Shown here: piece after piece, positions 46,160 through 57,844 of the stretch
How positions within the stretch are numbered: the stretch's first letter is position 1
Layout: the number at the start of each line of letters is the position of its first letter
From: Silurus meridionalis
Lineage: Eukaryota > Chordata > Actinopteri > Siluriformes > Siluridae
DNA: 64,000 nt
NCBI RefSeq assembly: GCF_014805685.1
Contig: NC_060887.1
Location: 32,476,463 to 32,540,462 of the forward strand
Reading direction: 5' to 3'
The notes under the pieces: model-generated
The model's database searches: none
The model's input: the letters and a program-made list of their open reading frames with translations, nothing else
Told to the model about the DNA's origin: nothing
Program-made: the position numbers and the translations under genes

Positions 46160-46731
46160 CAGAGTTGGGAAGTAATGAAGATCAAATACTTAGTTACTGT
46201 ACTTAAATAGATTTTTTTTCTTTTTACTTCATATAAGTCATTTTACTTCACAATTCTCTTTTCGGACAACTTTTTACTTTCACTCATTAAATGTTTTACA
46301 CAAATATCTGTACTTTCTACTTCTTACATTTTCAAAACAGACTCGTTACTTTAGTTTTAATCTATTTGGTGACAAGTCCTCTCTTTGCACCGTTTTTCAA
46401 CCCATCAACCTGTTTCTGCCGCAGCTTTTAAACCTAGCCTACGAAGCCAACAATCAGCAAGTCAGAAGGCAATAAGAAGTATAGGGGTAATGTGGGTGAG
46501 ACAGAGGGAGTCAGATGTAAACTTGACTGAGAACAGAGACTTTCCTGATCATCATCATCTTTTCTCTCCTCGTGTTCTATATGGTGGTTTATATTAAGAT
46601 AATGATACAATGTGAGGTCCAGTGACCAGTGTGACACTAAAACGGGTATTAGTAATGGCTACTTTTTACTTAAGTCCAAACTTTACTTTAATGTGAAAAA
46701 GTGTAGTCAGTGTGTACCTTTGCCATCTCTA
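46160..46731. mobile_element. hAT-type MITE (family B), complete copy
   Basis: 572 bp from 'cagagttgggaag' to 'ttgccatctcta', flanked by gcctcagt (46152-46159) and ccctcagt (46732-46739), a target duplication with 7 of 8 positions equal. No coding capacity. It is the uninterrupted reference for the copies at 1664-1941 and 4083-5260. Confidence 0.85.
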
Positions 46732-46985
46732 CCCTCAGTGGATGGTTTACAGTTGGAGCTTTGTCTTGACCATTTGTGCTTGATTTTTGTATATATTAAT
46801 CAGTCATGCTTTGTGCTTCTACCTGTGAAGATGATTATTGAGTCCTGGTTCGCACTCTTATCACCATTTACACTTCATTGTAAAAATCTCTGATTTTGTC
46901 ACAGCTTCACTACATTATGAGTGTTTGTAACACATTCCTAAATGCTAACGTGTCTATCTGTCTATATGATAGACTATCTGTCTGT
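46732..46985. other. Intronic stretch, nothing recognised
   Basis: No element or exon seen. Confidence 0.5.
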
Positions 46986-47196
46986 CTTTGTCTCCTCCTT
47001 CTTCTTCTTCTTCTTCTTTCGGCTGCTCCTATTAGGGGGCGCCACACTGGATCGTATGTCTCCAAATCACTTGCTCTCTACATCAGTCTCTTTCAATCCT
47101 TCCACCTGCATGTCTTTCCTCACCACATCCATAAACCGCCTCCTTGGTCTTCCTCTTTTCCTCCTGCCTGGGGGTTCATCCAGCATTCTCCTACCG

Positions 47197-47722
47197 ATAT
47201 ATGATGTGCAATGAAAAGGTTTTGATACTAATTGTTCTAACTGGTGCTATTCTGACCACGTGCGTTGCCACATCTGCAATTTCATCATGGAAAGCAAGTT
47301 TGAATGAAGAGCAAACGTGAAATTCTGCGTGAAACTCTGCAAATCTGCCACAGAGACATTTGACATGACATACATTTGAAACACGGCGACGCTGCAACAA
47401 GCCTTTCAAGGTGTTTTTAGTGAAGCACGCTTCAAGAGTGAAAGGACATCACTGGAAGACGAGCTCAACTCTCCGAAAATGTTGACGCAATTAGACAAAT
47501 TTTGCAAGATGATCGTCGGAGAACAATCCACATGATCTCGTTCCCGCACCCACCCTACTCCTGCGGACTTTACCCTCTTCCTGAAGATGAAAATCCAGAT
47601 GAAAAGTCGCTGTTTTAACACCATTGCAGAGATCCAGAGTGAATTTCAGAAGGTGCTTGACACGCTTAGAAAAGAAGACTTCCAGGATACATTCCAGAAG
47701 TGTCAGGAACGCGGGAAGCACT
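47197..47722 (+). mobile_element. Deleted mariner-like element inside the RTE copy
   Basis: Begins 'gatgtgcaatgaaaaggttt' directly after a TA in the RTE target, as mariner elements do. Plus strand: N-terminal transposase debris up to 'ccacatgatctc', then directly 'cccaccctactcctgcgg' and the C-terminal block 'IAEIQSEFQKVLDTLRKEDF'. The catalytic centre is missing with the same junction as in the copy at 7240-7700. The right terminus is cut off by the L2 tail. Confidence 0.75.
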
Positions 47723-47723
47723 G

Positions 47724-47872
47724 TATTGCATTTGCATTTGCATTTACATTTACATTTGTGGCATTTAGCAGACGCCCTTGTCCAGAGCGACGTACAAAAG
47801 TGCTTTGAGTCTCTGGCAATGAATAAATCTACACTGGTACGCCAGATTACAGACTCGATACTATAAATTATA
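47724..47872 (-). mobile_element. L2 LINE 3' tail, minus strand
   Basis: Begins with '(catttg/catttacattta)' repeats and continues 'ggcatttagcagacgccctt', 'gtccagagcgacgtac', the inverse of the L2 tail seen at 5005-5068. Short 3' fragment, inserted in the mariner-derived segment. Confidence 0.8.
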
Positions 47873-48045
47873 TCCTATGTCTCTCCTCCGCACAAGACCA
47901 AACCATTTCATTCACACCTTTCTCACCTTTCTCTCCGAAATGTCATCCTTGCACTGTTCTTCTAATAAACTCATTTCTAATCCTATCCATCCTTTCCTCC
48001 AATGAAAATCGCAGCATCTTTAACTCTTGCCACTTCCAGCTCTGC

Positions 48046-48225
48046 CTCTTTGTCTTACTTATTGTCTATATATTTTTGCCTCTTTGTCTGTTTATTTGTT
48101 ACCCATGGGTTTTTGTCTGTCTAACTATATAGGTCATCTGTCTCTTTATCTCTTTTACTCTGTCTCCCTTGCTATCAATCTGTCTAAAATGAACAACCCT
48201 TCATGCACAAGTATTCTATTGGGAC
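48046..48225. other. Pyrimidine-rich stretch
   Basis: Degenerate 'tctgtcta' words, no gene. Confidence 0.6.
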
Positions 48226-48229
48226 TTGC

Positions 48230-48520
48230 AACCGGACCATGATCCCAAGCACACCAGCTCATCCTCAACAGAATAGCTGAAAAAGAACAGAATCAAGATG
48301 TTGCAGTGGTCCAGTAAAAGTCCAGTTCTCGACCTAACTGAAATGCTGTGGCAGGACCTTAAGTGAGCTGTGCATAAACAAATGCCTGCAAAATTGAAGT
48401 AACATCGTAAAGAACAGTGAGTCAAAAATCCTCTAAAATTTTGGGAGAGACTGAGAGTCATACAGAACACAATTACTTTGTTGTTGCTAATGGAGGTTCT
48501 GAAGCTATTGAATCATGAGG
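48230..48520 (+). mobile_element. Tc1-like transposase C-terminal fragment
   Basis: Plus strand reads a broken 'HDPKHTS'-type block ('accatgatcccaagcacacc') with the second catalytic Asp, followed by 'caagatgttgcagtggtcca' and the third block 'ctgaaatgctgtggcaggac' (EMLWQDLK). A different Tc1 lineage from the other copies. No ends visible; inactive. Confidence 0.75.
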
Positions 48521-48618
48521 TATACTTATAATGACACGGTGCAGTATGTCATGTGGTGTTCATCTTAAAACCTATTGAAGACTAGATAATATTATTATGT
48601 CCTAATATGTAAAAACAT

Positions 48619-48650
48619 TCTATCTATCTATCTATCTATCTATCTGTCTA

Positions 48651-48700
<50 letters not shown>
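48619..48700. repeat. (TATC)n/(TGTC)n microsatellite
   Basis: TATC units changing into about 14 TGTC units. Confidence 0.97.
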
Positions 48701-49750
48701 CAACCATTGTTGTATTATCTTCAGGTTTCCCTCTTAGTCATTTCTAGATTAATATATCACTTGTTCCTGTGTGTCTTTGTGGAGGGAAACATGGGAATTT
48801 GTGTTTCTTAGTGCTAGTTTACTCAGGTACTCAGGTTTTCCTGTATTTCACCTGACTTGTAAGTGACTTTAGATTATAGATATACTGTAAATTTAAAGAG
48901 TGTGTGTGTGTGTGTGTGCTGCATCCGGCGAACACTTGAAGTTTCTCTAGTGTATCACAGTGTAGCGGTGACATCATTTCAGCTTCAAAGCTGTGTGTCA
49001 GCCTGCGGAATAGCGAGAGAGAAGTGGGGGTGGAGGGGGGTGTTAGACGGAGAGATTGAGAGAGGGGGAGGACAGCGCTAGGCTGTTTCACATGAATACA
49101 CAGCACCATTGAGAGCAGCTTCAGACGACCCTCAGTTCTGTCACGGCTCCTACACATCTTCAGATCTGCAGGGAGAGATCCTCAGTTTGATACTAATACT
49201 GCGTGTGTGTCTCCTCTCGCTGCTATAGAGTTCGACTTTGCTAGTTTAAAGTCTTTTTAGGGCTCATGGGGATGGCAGAGGTAAAAATAGAAGCTTCTGC
49301 CATATCCATGCTGAGCTTCACCAGGTGGACTCTAACCTTTGACTTTTCAGGGCTCTGTGCACAGTAGGAGAGTCTCTATTAACTTCTGGAAACAGTCACA
49401 GTCATTAATGTATCTGGAGCGGTGTTTGTGCTGTCCATGGACAAAAATGCAGATAATTGTAGGCTACAGAATGGGAGGCATTTGTACACAGTATTGCTGC
49501 TTTAAGCAGAAGCCGCGTGACAATTTCTCAAATTGATTGGTTAAGATGCAGGTTTTTCCTTGCTGGAACTGTAGTAATTGATAGATATTGACCTCTGTCT
49601 TATGTGCTGAACGCAGTTGAGAACTAGATCGACGCTGCTGTAATTGGCCTGCATAAGCAGTTTAGGATCCGTGTTAACTTTGAAGTGATGGATCCTAGTT
49701 CCAAGTTTCGTGTTCTCGAAGACTGAGAGGACTGAGAGGGGAAAAAAGAG
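48701..49750. other. Intronic stretch, mainly unique
   Basis: Short (TG)n at about 48899-48919. 48920-49300 is GC-richer with frames open on both strands (48831-49157 minus, 48863-49081 plus) but no recognisable product. Confidence 0.5.
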
Positions 49751-49754
49751 ACTT

Positions 49755-50075
49755 GTCCCAGCATGACAATGTGCCTGTGCACAAAGCAAGCTCCATGAAT
49801 ATATGCTTTACATGAGTTAAAGTAAAAGATCTTGAGTGGATTCACTATAGAGCTCTGACCTTAATCCTATTGAACACCTTTAGGATGAACTGGGGTGAAC
49901 TAAAGCCTTTATGGCTGAATGAGCATAAAGCTCCTCCAAGCACACTCTAAATACTAGTGGATCTTTCCGGAAGACTGGGGGTTATTAGAACAGCAAATGG
50001 GGAATGAAAGTGTAGAATGGGATGTTTAAAAAGCACATTTAAATCTTATGTGTCCACAAACTTTTCACCATATTG
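49755..50075 (+). mobile_element. Tc1-like remnant, family A copy 4
   Basis: 'cccagcatgacaatgtgcct', 'tatagagctctgaccttaat', 'gaacacctttaggatgaact' and the end 'gtgtccacaaacttttcacc' follow the order of the other family A copies. Transposase frame completely broken. Confidence 0.8.
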
Positions 50076-50214
50076 TGTATAAACTTTCCTTCTTCAAATC
50101 AACCAATAGCAGTATATTGCTGTCAGGATGAATATTGATAAACCTTAGAAAAGAATGTAACAAACTTCATCAGTTATTTGTCAGGCTGCACTACTTACAA
50201 TTAGATTAAAAGAT

Positions 50215-50345
50215 TTGCGTTTATGGCATTTGGCAGAGAAACCTGATCAGAGCGACTTACATCATATGTTATTCATACATCTGAGCAGCTATTGGGTTAA
50301 GGGCCTTGCTCAGGGGCCCAGGAACTCCAGCTTGGTGTGGCTTGA
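50215..50345 (-). repeat. SINE fragment, minus strand
   Basis: 'ggcatttggcagagaaacc', 'cagagcgacttacatcat' and 'aagggccttgctcaggggcc' are the body of fish SINEs in inverse. The tRNA head is cut off. Confidence 0.65.
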
Positions 50346-53080
50346 ATTTTAAATGTGCTCATGTGAACTATCTGGTGGCTTCTTTTGTTGATTGATTTTT
50401 TAAAATACTTTTTTATATTTATATTTTAAACTTGTATACTTGATTTTATTTTTTTTTATTCTATTTTTGTTACTATTTACATGTACATTCTTCAGTATTG
50501 AAAGCTCAAGTCAGTCAGCAGAACCCCCTTATAGCTTCATAGTGATGCCTCAGAGTAAGAATTTTATGAAATTACCTTTTGGATGAAATTTTGAAAACTC
50601 AGTCTTGTATGCATCACTATATTTCAGACAAAATAATAATAAAACGAGTTTGAAAATGGAATTGATTTCATCAAGCCTGAAATCATTTGAGAACAGCGAT
50701 GACATTTAGTTTGCTGTTGTTACTGTCTGTCTTGCTGTTTTTGAAAGAAATAACCTACAGGAGAATTTTTATTCATTTATTTATTTTTTAAAAAATGTAA
50801 TGGACCAAATTCTTTGACATTCTAAAGTCTTTTTCCTGTTAAAAAAAATGTCTGGATGTTATCAAAAAAATGTATTTATTAGGAAACAACATCACCAGAC
50901 AGGTGGCTCCACAAGTCAGAAAAACCTGTTCAGTGTTCCTATTTACTCTGGCTATGTATTTTTGTACTAGTTTTAGTGCTATGTTCTCTATCTGATCACC
51001 CATTGAAACAGATTTAATTTACATTGGAATAATGCACTTCAAAGAAGAAAATGCAGATTAAGTTCAGTGATGCAGTGTACCAAGACATTTCTCTCCTGGT
51101 ATTAACACAGAAAGATCTAGAAGCACTTCCCAGTTAGTATAAATAAATATTACAAAGTCAGAAATCACTTAATTACCACGTCTTATATCTTTAAATGTTG
51201 TTGCAGAAGATAGTGTTGGTGTTTCACAGCTCTATGATCTGGGGGTTCAATCCTGAGATCTGGTTAATAACTGGTTAAATTCTGGATATTTTCCTGTTTT
51301 CCAAAAAAAATGTCTGTATGTCATTTGGCTACACTACATTTTAACATGCGAATGAATGAGCATTTTTTTGATTGATCTGTATGAAACAAAAGTATATTAA
51401 AGGGTTATTTAAAGGTGCATTGGATAAACTATGGTTTTTAGTTTCCAATAAGTGGGACCCTTTCTGATTTGCAAAACACATACTTTCATAACCATTCATA
51501 ACCATTCATAACCACTCAATAACAGATCCTTCATAACCATGACAAAGATCCACAATAACAGATCCTTTATAACTATGACCAGATCTTCCATAATGGTGAC
51601 CAAGGTCCATCACAACCATTTTTTCCCACAGATAAACTGACCCATATTAACTAAATATAAAAAAACAGCCTCCAATCCTCCTTAGGTGGAATATGAAGTA
51701 GACATGACAGTGTGTTTGGTTGGCCAAGGGATGATGATTTATATTTATATTAATATATTTAATAACTGCCTTTTAAAAAAAAAAATATGGCAGATGAAAT
51801 TAACACACATACAGAATGATCTGACTAGTTTGCATTGTAAACAATCGCACAGACCAATGAAAAAAATGAAGTTAACCTCTTAGCAGGTCACAAACCCTGC
51901 ACCATGCTGGTCAAACAGTAACTATAACAACCTATTAGTGCCTGAGCACATGTTGGAAGAAGCAGTGCCATGTTCAGTGAGCTGCAGTATAACTGGAATG
52001 AATTGGCAATAATAGTTGAACACAAGGATGAGCTAACCTCATTAACCCCCCTCTCATTTTCCCTGCATTTGCACTCAGTTTATCAGGTAAACCCTACCAT
52101 ATGACCCATGGGCAGACTGTAAGACATCTGTTGCTTTGGACAATGTGACCCAACAGTCACATTGAGGGGGAGCACAACAAGAACACCGCTAACCAGGTAT
52201 TATGTGTGCCGAGTCATTATCAGCACAGCAGTGAGAAATTGTGCTGCTGGTAGAAGTGTACTCCAACAGTGTTGCTAGGGTTGTATCAGCTGGGTTGAAG
52301 AAAAAGAAATCCACAAGCTAGAAGTGAGTTACAGTGTCTAACTGTACAACAAGGTGGACTAACAAGGCATGTGTGCCTAAGAAAGTGGTGGAAAACACTT
52401 GTGGATTGAAACTCTTCACACTATTGTGTGTCACCACTGTGCTATAAATAACCTACCACTCATGTCATTTCTGCTCAGCAATTCTCACATGGAGTGAACA
52501 TGTACTAACTGTCTTAAGCTTTGGGGACTAACATGATTTCGTTTCACTTGTGCTCTTGGACAGAAGCACTACTGCAATTGTCAAGGAAAAATATTCAAAT
52601 TCAACTTTTTTAGCTTGCATTTTAATCAAACTTATTTAGAGTATAATTACTCGAACATATTTAGCTAATAATTAGTGTAGAACTTATTAGATACCATACA
52701 ATCAACATAAATGGATTAATTAAACCTATTTATCTTAATCAAACTCATTTTAACCTAATTACTCCAAGTGAAAATTTTAACTAATGATCTGATACTAACA
52801 CATAAGAGTAGAATGGGAACTGACTACTATAGAGATTACACCCGTGATGTGTCCGCTCAGAGAGGGGTTTTGAGTTCCAACACAATACAAAGTTCTCTCA
52901 ATTCTGACTGGTCACTTTTACCCCTATGATGACACTCCTTTCTCCCTAGATGGTAGTGGTCTCTTCAAAGATGAATGACGCACTGAATGGTTAAATAAGA
53001 ATAAAAATGACTTATGTTATGGTTTTTTAAAATTCTAAATCTCAACCCACCTGAACACCTATTAGAGAGTTTGGAGTGAC
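50346..53080. other. AT-rich intronic stretch
   Basis: Apart from a short 'cattcataac' tandem array at about 51487-51535 and its degenerate continuation to about 51625, no repeat or exon is recognised. Confidence 0.5.
51487..51625. repeat. Degenerate 'ataaccattc' minisatellite
   Basis: Three tandem 'cataaccatt' units, then related 'acagatcc(t)tcataaccatgac' units spaced about 30-40 bp apart. Low copy number. Confidence 0.6.
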
Positions 53081-53086
53081 ATATTA

Positions 53087-53663
53087 GTGTTCTTAGTCAC
53101 CATCATCAAAATACCTTTTTTGATTGTTGTGATACGTCATATTTATGTAGCAGCAGTGAAGCTTTTTTTTTTTTTTTTTTTACTTATCTTACCATCTTCC
53201 TCACGGGTGCGGTGGCAAGATCAACTTGGGTCCTCGTCCAGCCTTGTTTGTCACTGTTTCAGTTGTTTTAAACTTCTTAATGACTGTAGATTTGGGCAAG
53301 TTTAGTCGAGTGGCTATTTTCCTTGTAGCCACTGCCTGACTTATGAAGGTCAACCAACATCTGTCTTACCTGAATGGTGTGTACTTTTGTATTTCCCATG
53401 TTGAAGAGTGAATAAAAAAAAATACCACAGAGCAAACAGGAAGTCATGATCTATTAATTAAAAGTTTTCAGATACTCTGATCATCTTTAAAAACTACAAA
53501 ATGCTTCAATTACAGTTATTTTGAAACAATACTTTTTGGTCATGGATTTATATATATAATTCACATCAGTCAAAGTTTAGATTGTTCTTCTGCAATAAAA
53601 AATGAATTTATTAGAAGCCTAAGAACACATCCTAACCAGGGGTGCCAATAATTGTGGAGGGTG

Positions 53664-53670
<7 letters not shown>
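53087..53670 (-). mobile_element. Tc1-like N-terminal fragment, minus strand
   Basis: Minus strand (53399 downwards) reads a Tc1-type N terminus in broken form: 'MGNTKVHTIQVRQMLVDL', then after frameshifts 'ATRKIATRLNLPKST'-like HTH text. The terminal sequence 'aggggtgccaataattgtgg' at 53638-53657 is a common fish Tc1-like end. The catalytic part is missing. Confidence 0.75.
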
Positions 53671-53711
<41 letters not shown>

Positions 53712-53718
53712 TTCCATA

Positions 53719-53776
<58 letters not shown>
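53664..53776. repeat. (TG)n - (TG)n - (TA)n compound microsatellite
   Basis: (TG)n at about 53664-53705, a 13-bp spacer, a second (TG)n at 53719-53756, then (TA)n to 53776. Confidence 0.97.
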
Positions 53777-53777
<1 letters not shown>

Positions 53778-54483
53778 CACAAACTATAAAAATTATATAT
53801 TTTTATGTATATTATATATAATATCATTCTAAACATATGTAAGCATCTTTCCTGTGATGTGTATCTTTTGCATAAGAGTGCCAAGCACCATGGCCTGCTT
53901 CGTTTGATTTGCAGCCTAACAGCATTGGTGGGGCTGTAAAAAGGAAGCAGGAAAGAAATAGTAACTGCTTGGTGGATCTTGGCCGTAACCCGTTGTGCTG
54001 CAATACCACTGCAATGCAACACACTTGCCTAGGTGACACTTTTCACATCACTCTTTGCTGTCATGGTTTATGTGTGTCTAATAAATGTACTCTATATTGT
54101 AAACTTTGCCTATTTTGTGTATTTAAGAGAGGTTTTAAGTTACAGAAGTAAGTCTGCTGTGTCTTTCCTTCCTATAGAATATAATTGGGTAGGTAGGATG
54201 GGTGAAGCTGTGCTCTAAACTATATCTTGATTGTCTGCTTGGGTAAAACCTGCTGCTTTACAAACTCTGATAAAAAAAAAAAAAAGGAGATATCAGCTCC
54301 TGGAGTGGAAGAGATGACAAACACAATTACGTGTACCTGATATGACCCAAAGAATGAACCGAGAGAGACGGGCAAAGAAACTAACAGTTTAATAACTGCT
54401 GATTCAATAAAATCTTTTTCATGTTTTGACCTTTAACCCCAGATTGATTTACACTCCCTGTCACCTGTATCTGAAATGTAATG
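53777..54483. other. Intronic stretch, nothing recognised
   Basis: No gene or element; A-run at about 54271-54285. Confidence 0.5.
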
Positions 54484-54485
54484 TA

Positions 54486-55225
54486 CCGTATTTTCCGGAC
54501 TATAAGTCGCTACTTTTTTCCCACGTTTCGAACCTCGCGGCTTAAACAACGAAGCGGCAAATATATGAATTTTTCCTGGGTTTTTCCCGGTTTCACAAAC
54601 TTCAAGCCAAAAAACTGAGCCACATAACATTAGACCAATGAAATTTCCGAACGGAAACGAAAACCGCACCTCACCTGTGTTCTGAGCTGCATGGCTTTGG
54701 GAGAAAAAACTTTGATTTTTAAACGCACGACGATGCCAAAAGATAAACTCCCGAGAGAAATAGTTGTGAAAGGAAGGAGGAAGACAGTGAACAATGACTT
54801 ACTTGGTAGGCTACTGTTTAGATACAAGCCGCTGTAACGCGTTGAGTCTAACACAGACATATAAGCACAGACAGGTTTCCAAAACTCGTGCTTTTTTATT
54901 TTTCTTGGCAACAGCGTTATGGGTTAGTCAAAGAAACTTAGAAATGAGCATCAGAAAATAACAAGGACATAATCCTCGTCTTACACACGCAGTAATACCG
55001 GAAGAATGCAGTGCCAGGCTATACCCAAAATACCGCTATGCTCCTAATAGAAGTGCAACATATTTCACTCGTTAGACCGTGTGTAACGTGTCTTTTGTTA
55101 AAGCCTGTGTAAAGTACATTAGTGTAGACGGCTTATAGACAGGTGCGGCTTATTTATGTTCAAAATAAAAATATTTGTAAAATTCGTCTCATATATGGGT
55201 GCGCTTTATAGTCTGGAAATTACGG
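54486..55225. mobile_element. 740-bp DNA transposon with TA target duplication
   Basis: Inverted ends 'ccgtattttccggactataa' and '...tatagtctggaaattacgg' (about 20 of 25 bases paired), flanked by TA (54484-54485, 55226-55227), as in the Tc1/mariner/pogo superfamily. Inside, plus strand from about 54733, a short frame 'MPKDKLPREIVVKGRRKT' could be a transposase start, but it ends soon. Non-autonomous. The window's first 67 bases are the end of a sister copy. Confidence 0.8.
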
Positions 55226-55227
55226 TA

Positions 55228-55568
55228 TATTAAATCTCTTTCTATAATGTGTAATTTGTGCCTGCTGGCAAAGACAGCCATTCCAGCAAGTGTTTTCTCC
55301 ATGTCTCTAATGGAAGTGTGCAAAATTGCTCTCCTGGTGTGCATCTATTAGCCCTCTCCCAGCTTCATTTTCCCTGCCTCCACCTTTAGATTAGAAAGTA
55401 GCCATTTGATGAGTCAGGCACCCCTTGAAGCTACAGCCTGGAGGAACTTCACTCATAACTTGTGTGAGCTATAGGTGATTTCATAACATATTTGAAATAT
55501 GCTTATCATGGCTGTACTTAGAATGCAGTGGGAAAGTCACAGGAAACTTGGGAAGGCAGGCTTACTAG
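55228..55568. other. Intronic stretch, nothing recognised
   Basis: No gene or repeat boundary seen. Confidence 0.5.
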
Positions 55569-56177
55569 CAGAGGTGAAAAAAATAATAAAATCTGTACTC
55601 AAGAAAAAGAATAACTGAATAATTGTACTTTGAATACAAGTAAAGTTACCAGTCTAATCTATTCAAGTAAATGTGAATAGAAGCTTATATACAACTAACT
55701 CAAAGAACATTTGAGAATGCAGTGTGGTGGGGATTCTAGCATAATACAAAATGCACAAGGGGATATAAATCTTAATCTAGTTGTTTTCAATTGAAGGGAA
55801 ATTAAAGTGCAATAAAAACAACAACACTACAGTCTATGACTTGAGTCTAATTTTGCTTTCAGCTGGTCTGTACCGCCGGCGTCTTTCTTTTCCGTCTCCT
55901 TCTTTCTTTCTTGTGAGTTTAACGTGTTTGTTCTCCAGTGCAATAGTTTCCTGGGTGCGATTTGTTTAGTTTTTTTTGCGATTTGCATTAATTGTATTAT
56001 TTATTTTTTTACTCGGTAATGGATAGGATTTAAAATGTAGTTCAATACAATACTTCATACAAAACATACTTAAGTAAAAGTAAAATTACAGGTTTAAAAA
56101 AAAACAAAACAAAAAAACCCCTTCTGAATTACACTACACTAATGCCAGTAAATATAATTCATTACTTTCCACCTCTG
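55569..56177. mobile_element. hAT-type MITE (family D) with target duplication
   Basis: 609 bp from 'cagaggtgaaaaa' to 'ctttccacctctg', flanked by cttactag (55561-55568) and cttaccag (56178-56185), equal at 7 of 8 positions. No transposase. A short plus-strand frame inside (55781-55969) is not supported as coding. Confidence 0.85.
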
Positions 56178-56185
56178 CTTACCAG

Positions 56186-56400
56186 GACTCCCCAAAGCAT
56201 AGTACGTGGTGTAATCCTTGATTAGGCGGTTATTCGTAACAAGAATTTGACTGGGCATGGAAATGTATGGAACTCAGTGGTGGCAATACCAAAGTTTCAA
56301 AATGCAGAATATTAGTTTGTTTATTAGGTTCAAATACACAGTAGAGTCCCAGGCTATGTCTACACTAATCCGGATAAATAAAAAAAAAAATGGTGTTTTC

Positions 56401-56432
<32 letters not shown>

Positions 56433-57840
56433 TAAAGCTGTCCACGTTATAATTTTCAATCGTTCCCAAAAAGTTGCTCATCCACAAGGAATCTTCTGAA
56501 AATGCTTATGCCCCTGTACTGTGTTTGAGTAAAATGTAAGACACTTTGACCTCCATCGTTTCCATCTGGCTTTTATTTACCTTCCGGCTCTTTGAAACCT
56601 TATGGCAACGTTGAGGACAGGCACTGTCACATGACTAAAAATGCTGGTTTTCAAAAGCCTTTATTGTCACAGTTAACGCTAGCTTCGACTAAAAAGAGCC
56701 TGTTCAAACGAAAACGCGTTAAACGATAAACGTGAAAACGTGTTTCTGTTAGAGTCGAACAAGTGTCGCCTGTTTAATCAGCTAAAAGTTCCCCCTATAG
56801 AGGGGTCATCATAGTGGGCTATCCTAATCCACATTTTATATGCTACAGGTTTCAAGCTGAATGTCCTTCCTGAAGCACCCAATTAATTTGTCTGGCATTG
56901 TCCAAACAGAGACTGTGGTTGGATCTCTGGATTTCTCAATGGGAATCATTGAGAGAGTGCTGCAGCTTAAACACTAGTCCGCCAAAGACCCCTGGTCTTC
57001 AAATTGATTATCAGATGTTACTTGGATTGCAAACCTGTAGCCAACTATCTTTTTTGCTTAGAACATAATCTCTTGCATTACATTTTGGGATTTATTTTCA
57101 CAGTTTAACAGTTCCTGAAACTTTTCAACAAACACCACCAAATGGACATATTTGCTATTCCAAAGCCTTCATTTAATTTTTTTTTTCTAGATTTATAATT
57201 CAAGACTTCCATATTCTCAGTGTTTCAGCATATTTTTATGTTGATTTTCTATTGTTTTTCTACTGAGTCGGCTAATGATTGTTGTCTAGGAACTAGTGGA
57301 GGTGGATGTCCATAATAATTAATTTTTGTGAACACCTACACCAATGCAGTCTTAATTTAAATATAGCTTGATTCAATTTGATTGAGTTTCTTGTGAGGGT
57401 TTATTATGAATCTCAAAAAAACGTTGATCTTATCGTTTCATTGTACAGTTGGTTCATTGCTAATGTTCAACTTTCTCGATTAAAGCCGGTAACTTGTAAA
57501 TGAACTGAAAAATGGTTCGATTTACTTTTTAATACACCCACAGCTGCTATTTAATTCATCTATTATTCACTGTAATATTTATTTCATCTATTATTAACTA
57601 TATGTTTGATTCAATACGTAAACACACACCAGAAAAAAATTGCACTTACTCCAAAGCAAACTCGAATAATAAACCAAGTCTGTCAGTAAACATATTTCGT
57701 TCTAATCATCTATTCATATTTTGTTCAGATGTTGCTCACACATGTATTATAGCTTTTTAAATATTACTTTTCTGTAGGCCGCTGTGCTCTTTTCTATTTG
57801 TCTCGAATAGTAAAAGTGATAAATTCTTCTTTTATCCTTT
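56186..57840. other. Intronic stretch before FARS2 exon 2
   Basis: Contains a long A-run at about 56406-56431. The words 'gtctacactaatccggataa' (about 56357) and 'aaaacgtgtttctgttagag' (about 56736) may be the ends of a degraded DNA transposon. The final about 1 kb before the exon looks unique and AT-rich. Confidence 0.45.
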
Positions 57841-57844
57841 ACAG

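Larger units (their letters stand above)
46990..48045 (-). mobile_element. RTE LINE 3' part interrupted by mariner and L2 segments
   Basis: The first part, 46990-47195, is the RTE 3' end in inverse: (ttc)n at about 46998-47018, 'cctattagggggcgccac', 'ctccttggtcttcctctttt', 'cattctcctaccgatata'. The RTE sequence continues at about 47875-48045 with 'tctctcctccgcacaagacc' and 'ctaatcctatccatcc', exactly where the intact copies continue. Everything between is inserted DNA. Confidence 0.8.

Noticed and set aside
53570..54022. 150-codon minus-strand frame
   Set aside because: Its middle is His-Thr repeats from the (TG)n tracts; the flanks show no similarity.
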